NCBI GenBank assembly: GCA_015075645.1
Contig: JABTUF010000004.1
Span: forward strand, 496,001-560,000
Direction: 5' to 3'
DNA: 64,000 nt
Origin: Burkholderiales bacterium
GTDB taxonomy: Bacteria > Pseudomonadota > Gammaproteobacteria > Burkholderiales > Casimicrobiaceae
The position numbers and the translations under genes are program-made. The notes below the pieces were generated by a model, which saw only the letters and a program-made list of their open reading frames with translations, was not told where the DNA came from and made no database searches. The first letter of the stretch is position 1, and every line of letters starts with the position of its first letter. Of this stretch, positions 38,734 through 47,245 are shown piece by piece.

Positions 38734-39765
38734 TCAGCGGAAGCGCCAGCCATCCGCAATCGCCTCCAGGCCGCGCTGCGGCTCGACGATCTTCGGCCGC
38801 GCGAACGCGCGCACGCGCTCCCGATCGGCCTCGCTCGTCAGGTACTCGACCGGCGACTTGCCGTCGATGCGCGCGAGCAGGAGCGCAGGCAACAGCGCCG
38901 CGGCGCGTCGCTCGACCTCGGCCCACGGTTCCCATCGGACCTGCGCGCGGTAGCCGTCGACGAGCGCGCCGAACGCCTCGTGGTAGCGCGCGCGGTGCAT
39001 CGGCCGCCACGCGCCCTTGAGCAGCAGGTGGTTCAGCACGAACGCGAGATCGAACGCCGGATCGCCGAACCACGCGCACTCGGCGTCGAGGATCACCGGG
39101 CCGTGCGGACCGATCAGCAGGTTCTTCGGGCTGAAGTCGCCGTGCACGAGCACGCGGCGTGTGGACGCCGTCGTCGCGACTAGCGCGGCGAACCGCGGTG
39201 CGAGGTCGGGATGCGCGCGTCCGGTCGCCTCGAGGTAGGGCTCGAGCCGGATCGCGTGGAAGGTCGCGTCGGTCGCGAATGCGGCGGCGAGGTCCGCGCG
39301 GTCCGCGGTCGCCGCGTGGATGCGGCCCAGCACGTCGCCGACCGCGCGCGCGGTCGCGGGATCGGCGACGCCATCGCGCAGCAGTGTCTTCCACACCGGG
39401 TGGTGATCGGGCGCGAGCCAGGTCATCGCGAACGCCTGGGCGATCTCGTCGTCGCCGAGGATCGCGGGCACCGCGCGTGGTGCGATCTCACCCACCGTGC
39501 GGAACCAGGCGACCTCGTAACGGTTGCGTCCGACCGGGGCGCGCCAGTCGGCCGCGACCTTGAGGCGGGCGAGCGCCCGCTTGACGCAAAACGTCGCGCC
39601 CGGGGACTCCACGCGCCAGATATCGGAGGACACTCCGCCCGCGAGGGGGATCAGCCGGATAGGTTGGTGTGCGCTCACTAGCGCCATCCGGGCCAAGGCT
39701 TCGTGAATTTCGCGATACACTTCATGGCCTTCCGGCACCTGCGTCAGTGGATCGTCGGTCGTCAT
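38734..39765 (-). CDS. Aminoglycoside/choline-kinase-fold phosphotransferase
   Basis: A 343-residue APH-family kinase-like protein. It has ATP-site lysine in FCVKRALARLKV, catalytic motif VLVHGDFSPKNLL (Asp and Asn), and the metal-binding VILDAECAWFGDPAFDLAF. ATG 39765 gives a normal start; an open frame extends upstream but is very unlike coding sequence. Related proteins phosphorylate small hydroxyl compounds such as choline, methylthioribose or homoserine. It is 77 bp upstream of the enolase-like gene on the same strand, suggesting that both act on one phosphorylated metabolite. It is not evidence for antibiotic resistance. Confidence 0.82.
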   Translation of the reverse strand: MTTDDPLTQVPEGHEVYREIHEALARMALVSAHQPIRLIPLAGGVSSDIWRVESPGATFCVKRALARLKVAADWRAPVGRNRYEVAWFRTVGEIAPRAVPAILGDDEIAQAFAMTWLAPDHHPVWKTLLRDGVADPATARAVGDVLGRIHAATADRADLAAAFATDATFHAIRLEPYLEATGRAHPDLAPRFAALVATTASTRRVLVHGDFSPKNLLIGPHGPVILDAECAWFGDPAFDLAFVLNHLLLKGAWRPMHRARYHEAFGALVDGYRAQVRWEPWAEVERRAAALLPALLLARIDGKSPVEYLTSEADRERVRAFARPKIVEPQRGLEAIADGWRFR

Positions 39766-39882
39766 CGGCGGAATTCGGCAACGGGGAACGGGATTTGCGT
39801 GCAGGTCCGGAATCGGCACGACAAGGACCGCCGCCAAGTCCCTGACGGGACAGGTGGCCGGGACCAGGGGGCAGGAGGAGCA

Positions 39883-40122
39883 ATGATCCGCTACGGGTTC
39901 ACGATCAAGACGCGCTACGGCCAGCGCGTCGACAACATCCACATCATGGCCGGCACGCAGGACGACGCCGAGCGTCGCCTGCGCCAGATGTACCAACGCT
40001 GCGAGATCATCGAATGCCGCGAGCAGGCGGTCGCGCGGCGCAACGACACCCTGGACGTCGAGAGCGTGATCGGCATGATCAGTGCGGCCGCCCCTTCAGC
40101 GCAGAAAGCCGGCACCCACTAG
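39883..40122 (+). CDS. Small conserved-looking protein of unknown function
   Basis: A 79-residue soluble protein (IRYGFTIKTRYGQRVDN, DDAERRLRQMYQRCEIIEC). GGAGGAG lies 4-10 bp before the ATG, which is strong support for translation. It has a mixed alpha/beta composition with two cysteines (CEIIEC) and no membrane segment. Its 3' end overlaps the convergent parA-like gene by 27 bp. I do not recognise the family. It is divergent from the kinase-like gene. Confidence 0.65.
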   Translation: MIRYGFTIKTRYGQRVDNIHIMAGTQDDAERRLRQMYQRCEIIECREQAVARRNDTLDVESVIGMISAAAPSAQKAGTH

Positions 40123-40860
40123 CTCGTCGGCCAGTTCCTCGTAGTCGCGCGCGCCCCGGCTGTCCGGCGCGTGGCGGAACACGTCCAGTCCCGCCGCCGG
40201 GCTCTCGGCGAGCTTGACGTTCTCGCGAATCCGGGTGACGCACACCTCCTCGGTCCGGAACGAACGCGCCATCTCCTGCACGACCTCCGCGCTCATCCTC
40301 CGGCGCATGTCGAAGCGCGTGATCACGTAGCGCCGCGGGAGCCGCTGCTTGAACACCGGCTCGAGCGCGTTCAGGGCGCGCTCGACCTCCTTCGCGCCCT
40401 GCACGGCGAGGTAGTCGGCCGACACCGGCACCACGAGGAGGTCGCATGCGAACACCGCGTTGAGCGAGAGCACGTTGAGGAGCGGACAGCAGTCGATCAC
40501 GACCGGGCCGTCCACCGCGCCTGGCGCGCGGAGCGCCTGGCGCAGCCGCGTGACGACGTTGACGCCCTTGCCGAGCAGCGCGTCGAGCTTCGAGAGTTCC
40601 ATGTGCGCGGGGCACATCAGCACGCCGCTCGCGCTCACGTGCGCGATGTCCGCGATCGGGCGCTGACGCACGAAGAAACCGTACATCGTGTCGTCGGCCG
40701 CGCGCGGCTGCGTGCCGAACACGTGCGACAGGTGGCCCTGCGGATCGAGATCGACGCCGATCGGACGCCGCCCGCGCTGCGCGATCGCGGCGAGCAGGTT
40801 GAGCGCGGTCGTCGTCTTGCCGACGCCGCCCTTCTGGTTGAAGACCGCGAGGATCGTCAT
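40096..40860 (-). CDS. Orphan ParA/MinD-family ATPase
   Basis: A 254-residue deviant Walker A ATPase with FNQKGGVGKTTTALNL at the start (both signature lysines), the switch region DLDPQGHLSHVFG, and VIDCCPLLNVLSLNA in place of the usual DxPP motif. It resembles chromosomal ParA-like positioning ATPases that have no ParB partner. No parB, parS-like array or origin is nearby. Its 3' end overlaps a small unknown gene on the other strand. Confidence 0.88.
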   Translation of the reverse strand: MTILAVFNQKGGVGKTTTALNLLAAIAQRGRRPIGVDLDPQGHLSHVFGTQPRAADDTMYGFFVRQRPIADIAHVSASGVLMCPAHMELSKLDALLGKGVNVVTRLRQALRAPGAVDGPVVIDCCPLLNVLSLNAVFACDLLVVPVSADYLAVQGAKEVERALNALEPVFKQRLPRRYVITRFDMRRRMSAEVVQEMARSFRTEEVCVTRIRENVKLAESPAAGLDVFRHAPDSRGARDYEELADELVGAGFLR

Positions 40861-40927
40861 CGGCGCGAGGATACCGTGAATGCGCGCCCGGTTCGCGCAT
40901 TGTTGTGCAGCACAGGCGCGCAGGCGA

Positions 40928-41740
40928 TCAGATCACGCGCTTGCGCACCTGGGTGACGACGATCTCGGCCACGACCACGACCGCGAAGATCGCGATCAGG
41001 ATCACTGCGACGCGGTCCCACTGGAACAGGTTCATCGCGGTGTCGAGCGTCATGCCGATGCCGCCGGCGCCGACGAGCCCCAGCACCGCGGACTCGCGCA
41101 CGTTGATGTCCCAGCGGAACAGCGCGATCGACCAGAACGCGGGCTTCACCTGCGGCCAGTAGCCGAAGGTCATCCGCGACGCCCAGGGCGCGCCGGCGGC
41201 GGTCAGCGCCTCGATCGGGCCGCTCTGCGCCTCCTCGAGCGCCTCGCCGAAGAGCTTGCCGACGAAGCCGATCGAGCGGAACGCGATGGCGAGCGTCCCG
41301 GCGAGCGCGCCGGGACCGAAGATGCCGACGAAGAGCAGCGCCCAGACGAGCGAGTTCACGCTGCGCGAGGACACGAGGACGAACTTCGCGGCGAGGTTCA
41401 CCGGCGTGGAGGGCACGAGGTTGTGCGCGGCGAGCACGCCGACCGGCAGCGCCATCACGAGCGCGAGCAGCGTGCCGAGCGAGGCGATGTGGATCGTCTC
41501 CATCAGCGCCGCGTGGACCGATTCCGAATAGTGCGGCCAGTCGGGCGGCCACATGCGCGTGAGGAGGTCCATCATCTGCTCGGGCGCGTCGACCAGGAAC
41601 TCGGGGATCACCTCGACCGAGCGGACCGCCGCGACGATCGCCGCGACGATCGCGAGCAGGATCGCGAAGCGCGCGAACCGCTGCGCGGGCGTGAAGCGGC
41701 GCCACTCGGCCTCGGCGCGGGAGGCGGCGTCGGCGCCCAT
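40928..41740 (-). CDS. phnE: Phosphonate/phosphite ABC permease (second PhnE)
   Basis: A 270-residue permease of the PhnE family with about six hydrophobic helices. The cytoplasmic coupling loop reads EALEEAQSGPIEALTAAGAPWASRMTFG-type (EAA motif), and the helix pair around GLVGAGGIGMTLD is typical. It is the last gene of the phnD-C-E-E operon on this strand, and its ATG overlaps the stop of the first phnE by 4 bp. Two permease genes imply a heterodimeric channel. Confidence 0.92.
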   Translation of the reverse strand: MGADAASRAEAEWRRFTPAQRFARFAILLAIVAAIVAAVRSVEVIPEFLVDAPEQMMDLLTRMWPPDWPHYSESVHAALMETIHIASLGTLLALVMALPVGVLAAHNLVPSTPVNLAAKFVLVSSRSVNSLVWALLFVGIFGPGALAGTLAIAFRSIGFVGKLFGEALEEAQSGPIEALTAAGAPWASRMTFGYWPQVKPAFWSIALFRWDINVRESAVLGLVGAGGIGMTLDTAMNLFQWDRVAVILIAIFAVVVVAEIVVTQVRKRVI

Positions 41741-42600
41741 CAATCGTCCTCGAGCCGCCGTTCGCGCGCGGTGCGCGCACCGCGCCGGAAGAGGTCGCGC
41801 AGCGTCGCGCCGTCGAGGAAGACGCGCCGCACGCCGGTCGCCGCGATCTCGCCCAGCATGATCAGCGAGATGATCGCGATCAGGATCGCGCAGACGAAGT
41901 CGTAGTCGAAGCGCTGGAACGCCGAGAACAGCGTGCCGCCGATGCCGCCGGCGCCGACGATGCCGACCATCGTCGAGTTCCGCAGGTTGCTGTCGAGCTG
42001 GTAGGTCGCGAAGCCGATGAATCGCGAGAACACCTGCGGGAACACGCCGAACGCCAGGATCGAGCCGAACGGCGCGCCGGTCGCGCGCACCGCCTCGACC
42101 TGCTTGTCGGAGATCTCCTCGACCGCCTCGGTGAAGAGCTTGCCGATGAAGCCGATCGAGGCGACGACGAGCGCGAGGATGCCCGCGAGCGCGCCGAAGC
42201 CCACCGCCTTGACGAACACGATCGCGACGATGACCGGGTGGAACGAGCGGCACGCGACGATGAACGCGCGCGCGGGCCAGGTCGCCCACGGCGGCATCAG
42301 GTTGCGCGCGGCGAGGAGACCGATCGGCAGCGCGAGCGCGATCCCGAGCGCGGAGGCGAGCACCGCGATCTCGAGGCTCTCGAAGAGGCCCTTGAGCAGC
42401 AGTTCCCAGCGCTCGAAATTGGGCGGGAACATCCGCCCGAAGAAGCGCGCCGCGTTGTGCATCCCGGTCGCGACGCGCTCGACCGAGATCTCCATCTGCA
42501 TCGACGCGTAGACGACGTACGCGACGAGCGCGGCGAGCGCCACGCGCGACCACGGGCTGCGGCGAAACGGCGCTTCGTGCGCGGCCGCGGGCGCGTTCAC
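41740..42600 (-). CDS. phnE: Phosphonate/phosphite ABC permease (first PhnE)
   Basis: A 286-residue PhnE-type permease. Hydrophobic helices include RVALAALVAYVVYA and AFIVACRSFHPVIVAIVFVKA; the EAA loop is EAVEEISDKQVEAVRATGA, followed by MVGIVGAGGIGGTLF. The start is chosen at GTG 42600 because GGGAG precedes it by 9 bp and no in-frame ATG fits; the frame is open further upstream into the end of phnC. It is the third gene of the operon. Confidence 0.9.
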   Translation of the reverse strand: MNAPAAAHEAPFRRSPWSRVALAALVAYVVYASMQMEISVERVATGMHNAARFFGRMFPPNFERWELLLKGLFESLEIAVLASALGIALALPIGLLAARNLMPPWATWPARAFIVACRSFHPVIVAIVFVKAVGFGALAGILALVVASIGFIGKLFTEAVEEISDKQVEAVRATGAPFGSILAFGVFPQVFSRFIGFATYQLDSNLRNSTMVGIVGAGGIGGTLFSAFQRFDYDFVCAILIAIISLIMLGEIAATGVRRVFLDGATLRDLFRRGARTARERRLEDD

Positions 42601-42649
42601 GCGCAGGCGCTCCCGGCGGCGGAGGTGCGGGGGCGCGTCGCTCGCGCCA

Positions 42650-43399
42650 TCAGTGCAGCCAGTCCTCGCCGCCGTAGATCGACGCGAGCACGTCATCGGC
42701 GAGGCCCGCGGGCGCGCCGTCGTACACGACGCGGCCGCCCGACATGCCGACGATGCGGTCGGCGAAGCGCTTCGCGAGTTCGACGTCGTGCATGTTGACG
42801 AGCACCGGGATGCCGCGGCTCTGCGCCACGTCGGCCAGGAGTTGCATGATCTCGACCGAGGTCTTCGGGTCGAGCGAGGAAGTCGGTTCGTCGGCGAGCA
42901 GCAGCCGCGGTCCCTGCATCACGGCGCGCGCGATGCCGACGCGCTGCCGCTGGCCTCCGGAGAGCGCGTCGGCGCGGCGGTTCGCGAAACCCGAGAGCCC
43001 GACGGTGTCGAGCAGTTCGAACGCCGCGCGCACGTCCTCGTCGGGGAAGCGGCGGCGCCAGGCGCGCCACGCGGACACGTAGCCCAGCCGGCCGGAGAGC
43101 AGGTTCTCCATCACCGTCAGTCGTTCCACGAGGTTGTACTCCTGGAACACCATGCCGATGTGCCGCCGCGCGTGGCGCAGCCGGCGCCCCGAGAGCTTCG
43201 CGAGGTCCTCGCCCTCGAACAGGATCTCGCCGGCGGTCGGCTCGACCAGCCGGTTGACGCAGCGGATCAGCGTCGACTTGCCGGTGCCCGACGGCCCGAT
43301 GATCGCGGTGATGCCGCGCGCCGCGATCTCGAGATCGATCTCGATCAGCACCGGCTTGCCCGGCACGTAGGACTTCGACAGGCGCCGCAGCGTCAGCAC
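42650..43399 (-). CDS. phnC: Phosphonate/phosphite ABC transporter ATP-binding protein
   Basis: A 249-residue ABC ATPase with Walker [11 protein letters not shown]-loop near [13 protein letters not shown], signature [14 protein letters not shown], Walker [13 protein letters not shown], and an H-loop histidine in [11 protein letters not shown]. The EYNLV sequence after the Q-loop is characteristic of PhnC. It lies 64 bp after phnD and energises the two PhnE permeases. Confidence 0.95.
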   Translation of the reverse strand: MLTLRRLSKSYVPGKPVLIEIDLEIAARGITAIIGPSGTGKSTLIRCVNRLVEPTAGEILFEGEDLAKLSGRRLRHARRHIGMVFQEYNLVERLTVMENLLSGRLGYVSAWRAWRRRFPDEDVRAAFELLDTVGLSGFANRRADALSGGQRQRVGIARAVMQGPRLLLADEPTSSLDPKTSVEIMQLLADVAQSRGIPVLVNMHDVELAKRFADRIVGMSGGRVVYDGAPAGLADDVLASIYGGEDWLH

Positions 43400-43463
43400 C
43401 GCGCGCTCCGGGGTCGGGCGGGCGGCACCGGGGCTCCGGTGCCGTACCGCGACACGACAACGA

Positions 43464-44486
43464 TCACTTCTTCTTCTTCTTCGCGGCCGCTTCCGCCTCG
43501 CGCTTGGTCTCCGTCTCGTAGGTCTGGCGGTCGAAAGCCTGGCCCGAGCCCTTGGCGACTTCGCGCACCACCGCCCAGGTCGTCTTGTAGTTGATCGGGA
43601 AGAAGCGGTCCGCGCCGTCGAACGCCTTCTTCATCTCGGGCGGGAAGCGGTAGTCGTAGAAGCAGGTCAGCATCCGGTCGACGAGCTTCGGGTCGAGGTC
43701 GTGCGCGTACGCGAACGACGAGGTCGGGAACTTCTGGCTGCGGTAGATCACGCGGAAGTCCGACTCCTTGATCTGCCCGCGCACGCCCATGCGATGGAAC
43801 ACGTCCGAGGCGACTGCCGCGGCGTCGTAGTCGCCCGAAGCGACGCCGAGCACCGACTGGTCGTGCTTGCCGGAGAAGAGCGGCTTGTAGTCGACGTCGG
43901 GCTTGAGGCCCTCCTTCGGGAACAGCGCGAGCGGCGCGAGGTGGCCCGAGTTCGACGACGGCGAGGTGTGGGCGACCTTCTTGCCCTTGAGGTCCGAGAG
44001 CTTCTGGAACGGCGAATCCGCCTTGACGATCACGATCAGGTTGTAGCCCTGGAAGTCCTTCTCGTAGCCCTTGATCGCGAACGGCACCGCGCCGGCCAGG
44101 TTGACCGCGAACGCGGTCGGGCCGGTCGAGAAGCCGCCGACGTGCAGGCGGCCCGAGCGCATCGCCTCGATCTCGGCGGCGTTCGACTGCACCTGGTAGA
44201 ACACGACCTTCTTGTTGAGGCACGCCGCGAGGTGCGTCGTGAACGGCTTGAAGATGTTCTCGTAGACCGCGGGGTCTTCGACCGGCGTGTAGGTGAACAC
44301 GATGGTCGACGGATTCTTGAGCTTCTTCGGGTCTTTCGGGACGTCGGCCGTCATGTTGCCGTCGTCGTCGCAGTAGATCGTGTCGAGTTCGCCGTGGTTC
44401 TTGCACGCGTCGGCGGCGAACGACGGGGTGATGGGCAGCGCCGCGAGCACGAGCGCGGCCAGGAACGTGCGGAAGGTCGTGGACAT
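43464..44486 (-). CDS. phnD: Phosphonate/phosphite-type periplasmic binding protein
   Basis: The 340-residue binding protein has a signal peptide (about residues 1-24, ending PSFA before ADAC) and the PhnD pattern: [41 protein letters not shown], and [17 protein letters not shown] with the phosphonate-binding Ser cluster. AGGAGA lies 4 bp before ATG 44486. The C-terminus ends in a short poly-lysine tail, unusual for an exported binding protein. It heads the operon. No C-P lyase or phosphite dehydrogenase gene is near, so phosphonate versus phosphite cannot be settled. Confidence 0.92.
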   Translation of the reverse strand: MSTTFRTFLAALVLAALPITPSFAADACKNHGELDTIYCDDDGNMTADVPKDPKKLKNPSTIVFTYTPVEDPAVYENIFKPFTTHLAACLNKKVVFYQVQSNAAEIEAMRSGRLHVGGFSTGPTAFAVNLAGAVPFAIKGYEKDFQGYNLIVIVKADSPFQKLSDLKGKKVAHTSPSSNSGHLAPLALFPKEGLKPDVDYKPLFSGKHDQSVLGVASGDYDAAAVASDVFHRMGVRGQIKESDFRVIYRSQKFPTSSFAYAHDLDPKLVDRMLTCFYDYRFPPEMKKAFDGADRFFPINYKTTWAVVREVAKGSGQAFDRQTYETETKREAEAAAKKKKK

Positions 44487-44660
44487 CGGGTCTCCTGGAA
44501 GTCGGGCCGCGCGCCCCCGGGACGGGTGCGGTGCCGCATCGTCGTGCGGCTCGGTCGGGCGGGCCCGAACGGGAGTGTACACGCGGGAACGCGCATTTCG
44601 ACACCTGCGGCGGGGCGGGGAGGCCTCGCGCCGCCGTGCGGCGTCGCCCGGCCGCGCGCG

Positions 44661-44666
44661 TAGAAT
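44661..44666 (+). promoter_or_regulatory. -10-like TAGAAT upstream of glmU
   Basis: TAGAAT ends 24 bp before the glmU GTG, a normal distance for a short leader. No clear -35 hexamer was found, as is common in high-GC promoters of this group. Confidence 0.35.
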
Positions 44667-44690
44667 GCGCCGGAGTTCCGCCTCTCACCT

Positions 44691-46073
44691 GTGACCGCGA
44701 CCCCCGTCCACGTCGTCCTGATGGCCGCCGGCCAGGGCAAGCGCATGCGCTCGTCCCGGCCGAAGGTGCTGCACCCGCTCGCCGGTCGCCCGATGCTCGC
44801 CCACGTGCTCGACGCGGCGCGGTCGGTCGCGCCCGCCGCGATCGCGGTGGTCGTCGGCCACGGCGCCGACGCGGTGGAGCGCGCACTCGCCGCGCCCGGG
44901 CTCGCGTTCGTGCGCCAGGACCCGCCGCGCGGCACCGGCGACGCGGTGCGGGTCGCGCTCGCGACGCTGCCGCGCGAGGGCGTAACGGTCGTGGTGAACG
45001 GCGATACGCCGCTCCTCCCGGGGACGCTGCTCCGGGCGCTCGCGGAGCGCGCGGCACGCGGGCGGCTCGCGCTCCTGACCGCGATCGCGCCCGACCCCGC
45101 GGGACTCGGGCGCGTCGTGCGCGAGGGCGAGGGGCTGCGCCGCATCGTCGAGGACCGCGACGCGTCGCCCGCGGAACGCGCGATCGACGAAATCTACACC
45201 GGCGCGCTGGCCGCGCCGACCGCGCTCCTCGCCGCCTGGGTCGCGAAGCTCGAGCCGCACAACGCGCAGGGCGAGTTCTACCTGACCGACGTGGTCGCGC
45301 ACGCGATCGCCGACGGCGTCGCCGTCGAGGCGATCGTCGCGCCCGACGAGCGCGACACCCGCGGCATCAACGATCGCGCGCAACTCGCCCAGGTCGAGCG
45401 CATCGTGCAGCGCCGGTATGCGGAAGCGTTGATGCGCGCCGGGACGACGATCGCCGATCCCGCGCGCTTCGACCTGCGCGGCACGCTCGAATGCGGCGCG
45501 GACGTGTCGATCGACGTCGGCTGCGTCTTCGAAGGCCGCGTCGTGCTGCACGACGGCGTGCGCGTCGAGCCCGGCTGCGTGCTGCGCGACTGCGAGGTCG
45601 GGCAAGGGAGCGAGATCCGCGCCTACTCGATCGTCGAGGGCGCGCGCGTCGGCGCGAACGCGTGGGTCGGACCCTACGCGCGGCTGCGCCCGGGAACGAT
45701 GCTCGACGAGGGCGTTCACATCGGCAACTTCGTCGAGGTGAAGGCCTCGACGATCGGGCGCGGCTCGAAGGCGAACCACCTCGCCTACGTCGGCGACACC
45801 ACGATCGGCGAGCGCGTCAACTTCGGTGCGGGGTCGATCACCGCGAACTACGACGGCGCCGCGAAGCACCGCACGGTGATCGGCGACGGCGCGTCGATCG
45901 GCTCGAACGTCGTGCTGGTCGCGCCGGTCGAGGTGGGCGCGGGCGCGACGATCGGCGGCGGCAGCACGATCGACCGCGATGCCCCGCCGGGCAAGCTCAC
46001 GCTCGCGCGCGCGAAGCAGGTGACCGTCGAGAACTGGAAGCGGCCGGCGAAGAAACCGAAGGACGCCCGCTGA
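44691..46073 (+). CDS. glmU: Bifunctional GlmU (GlcN-1-P acetyltransferase / GlcNAc-1-P uridyltransferase)
   Basis: The 460-residue enzyme makes UDP-N-acetylglucosamine for peptidoglycan and lipopolysaccharide. The N-terminal uridyltransferase has LMAAGQGKRMRSSRPKVLH with the catalytic Arg/Lys, QDPPRGTGDAV and VVNGDTPLL. The C-terminal left-handed beta-helix acetyltransferase shows hexapeptide repeats from about residue 250 and GAGSITANYDGAAKHRT. A GTG start is used. glmS, the preceding pathway step, lies 1.2 kb downstream in the same direction. Confidence 0.97.
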   Translation: MTATPVHVVLMAAGQGKRMRSSRPKVLHPLAGRPMLAHVLDAARSVAPAAIAVVVGHGADAVERALAAPGLAFVRQDPPRGTGDAVRVALATLPREGVTVVVNGDTPLLPGTLLRALAERAARGRLALLTAIAPDPAGLGRVVREGEGLRRIVEDRDASPAERAIDEIYTGALAAPTALLAAWVAKLEPHNAQGEFYLTDVVAHAIADGVAVEAIVAPDERDTRGINDRAQLAQVERIVQRRYAEALMRAGTTIADPARFDLRGTLECGADVSIDVGCVFEGRVVLHDGVRVEPGCVLRDCEVGQGSEIRAYSIVEGARVGANAWVGPYARLRPGTMLDEGVHIGNFVEVKASTIGRGSKANHLAYVGDTTIGERVNFGAGSITANYDGAAKHRTVIGDGASIGSNVVLVAPVEVGAGATIGGGSTIDRDAPPGKLTLARAKQVTVENWKRPAKKPKDAR

Positions 46074-46080
46074 TCCGTGG

Positions 46081-46263
46081 GTCGGGCTTCAGCCCGACGA
46101 GGTCTGTGCCGATTCGGGACGTTACGTCGGCCTGAAGGCCGACCTACGGGAGGTTGCTGTGGGTCGGGCTTCAGCCCGACATCGTTCGTGCCGATGTGCA
46201 GGAAACGCGTCGGCCTGAGGGCCGACCTGCGGGAGGTTGCTGTGGGTCGGGCTTCAGCCCGAC
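46081..46263. repeat. REP-like palindrome cluster 3
   Basis: Five 18-bp elements lie at 46081-46098, 46126-46143, 46163-46180, 46209-46226 and 46246-46263, alternating GGGCTTCAGCCC and GGCCTGAAGGCC types. The fourth has one changed base (GAGGG). The cluster begins 7 bp after the glmU stop. Confidence 0.9.
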
Positions 46264-46291
46264 GACCTGGACGCGAATCGAACGCGACGAC

Positions 46292-46543
46292 ATGACGAAC
46301 GCCCGCTCGAACCGGCGTGAAGAATCCGTCGTGGCGGGATACGACCCCGCACGCTGCCCGCGCTGCGGCGCGGTGAACGCCTGCGCGATGGCCGCGGGCG
46401 ATCCCCGTCCCTGCTGGTGCACGCGGGTCGTCGTGCCTGCCGCACTCCTCGACGCACTGCCGGACGACGCGAAGGGCGTCGCGTGCCTGTGCGCGGCATG
46501 CATCGCGAATGCGGCTGCGGAGGGCGACGCGGCGTCCTGCTGA
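46292..46543 (+). CDS. Cysteine-rich CWC-family protein
   Basis: An 83-residue protein with paired cysteines CPRCG and PCWC in the first half and CLCAAC in the second, the arrangement of the cysteine-rich CWC family, probably a small zinc-binding fold. The frame upstream of ATG 46292 runs through REP repeats and is not protein-like. It lies between glmU and the convergent Lrp gene. The cellular role of this family is unknown. Confidence 0.75.
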   Translation: MTNARSNRREESVVAGYDPARCPRCGAVNACAMAAGDPRPCWCTRVVVPAALLDALPDDAKGVACLCAACIANAAAEGDAASC

Positions 46544-46606
46544 CGCGAACGCGCCGGGCCGGAATCGCGCCATTTTCACCGCGGGCGTTGTCGCACCCGC
46601 GCGGGA

Positions 46607-47086
46607 TCACCGCGTCGTTGGCCGCGGCAGTGGAATCGCAGGCGCGAACTTCGCCCGCTTCGCGACGAAAAAGCTCTTCACGTTGCGCACGTGCGCGTCG
46701 TCGGTCATCACGCGCTGCAGGAAGGCGTGCCACGCGGGCATGTCGGGGACGGTCGCGAACAGCACGAAGTCGGGCCCGCTCGCGGTGCGGTAGCACTGCT
46801 GCACGGCGGGCTCGGCGTTCGCGCGCGCCTCGAACGCGTCGAGCCTCTGCGCGGTCTGCGGCTCGAGCGTCACCTCGACGATCGCGGAGAGTCCAGGGGC
46901 GAGCTTGTCGGCGGAGAGCAGCGCCACCGTCTTCTCGACGTAGCCCTCGTCGACGAGGCGCTTCGTCCGGCGCAACGCCGTCGCCGGCGACACGTGCACC
47001 CGCGCCGCGAGGTCGAGGTTGGTCAGCGAGGCGTCCCGCTGCAGCTGGTCGAGGATCCGCAGGTCGGTTTCGTCGAGCGACATCAT
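46607..47086 (-). CDS. Lrp/AsnC family transcriptional regulator
   Basis: A 159-residue Lrp-type regulator. The helix-turn-helix covers about residues 5-60 ([42 protein letters not shown]), followed by the RAM ligand-binding domain with [17 protein letters not shown] and [12 protein letters not shown]. Two adjacent ATGs at 47086 and 47083 are possible; an upstream ATG (47116) is less like the family. It is divergent from glmS across an AT-rich gap. An amino-acid effector is expected. Confidence 0.9.
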   Translation of the reverse strand: MMSLDETDLRILDQLQRDASLTNLDLAARVHVSPATALRRTKRLVDEGYVEKTVALLSADKLAPGLSAIVEVTLEPQTAQRLDAFEARANAEPAVQQCYRTASGPDFVLFATVPDMPAWHAFLQRVMTDDAHVRNVKSFFVAKRAKFAPAIPLPRPTTR

Positions 47087-47245
47087 GAAAGAATAGTCGG
47101 ATATCTCGGCACACATGAAATATTACATTGCATCGCGCCAGCTACGCAATATTCATCCAAAAATAGAATAGAAACGCATGAAATACCCTCACGCATGCGC
47201 CTACTCTACTGTCAACTGTCAACTGTCAACTGCCAACTGACTCTG
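47087..47245. promoter_or_regulatory. AT-rich divergent regulatory region of lrp-like gene and glmS
   Basis: This gap is conspicuously AT-rich against the 70% GC background. It contains two ATGAAATA repeats (near 47114 and 47178), the near-palindromic pair ATATTACATTGC and GCAATATTC, and TAGAAT at 47164-47169 as a possible glmS -10 box. These are plausible Lrp-type binding and promoter sequences. The exact sites are not defined. Confidence 0.45.
47209..47236 (+). repeat. Heptanucleotide tandem repeat before glmS
   Basis: Three exact CTGTCAA units and one CTGCCAA unit run from 47209 to 47236, ending 9 bp before the glmS ATG. They occupy the ribosome-binding position, and no Shine-Dalgarno sequence is present. 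A slipped-strand change in copy number would alter the leader length. Confidence 0.85.

Noticed and set aside
38734..39765. Aminoglycoside resistance gene
   Set aside because: Only the general kinase fold is shared. The metabolic neighbourhood and broad family make resistance an unsupported claim.
40928..44486. Complete phosphonate degradation locus
   Set aside because: Only transport genes are present. No C-P lyase, phosphonatase or phosphite dehydrogenase gene was seen nearby.
47120..47245. glmS ribozyme upstream of glmS
   Set aside because: The leader is short, AT-rich and repeat-filled, with no recognisable ribozyme core, and that ribozyme is mainly found in Gram-positive bacteria.
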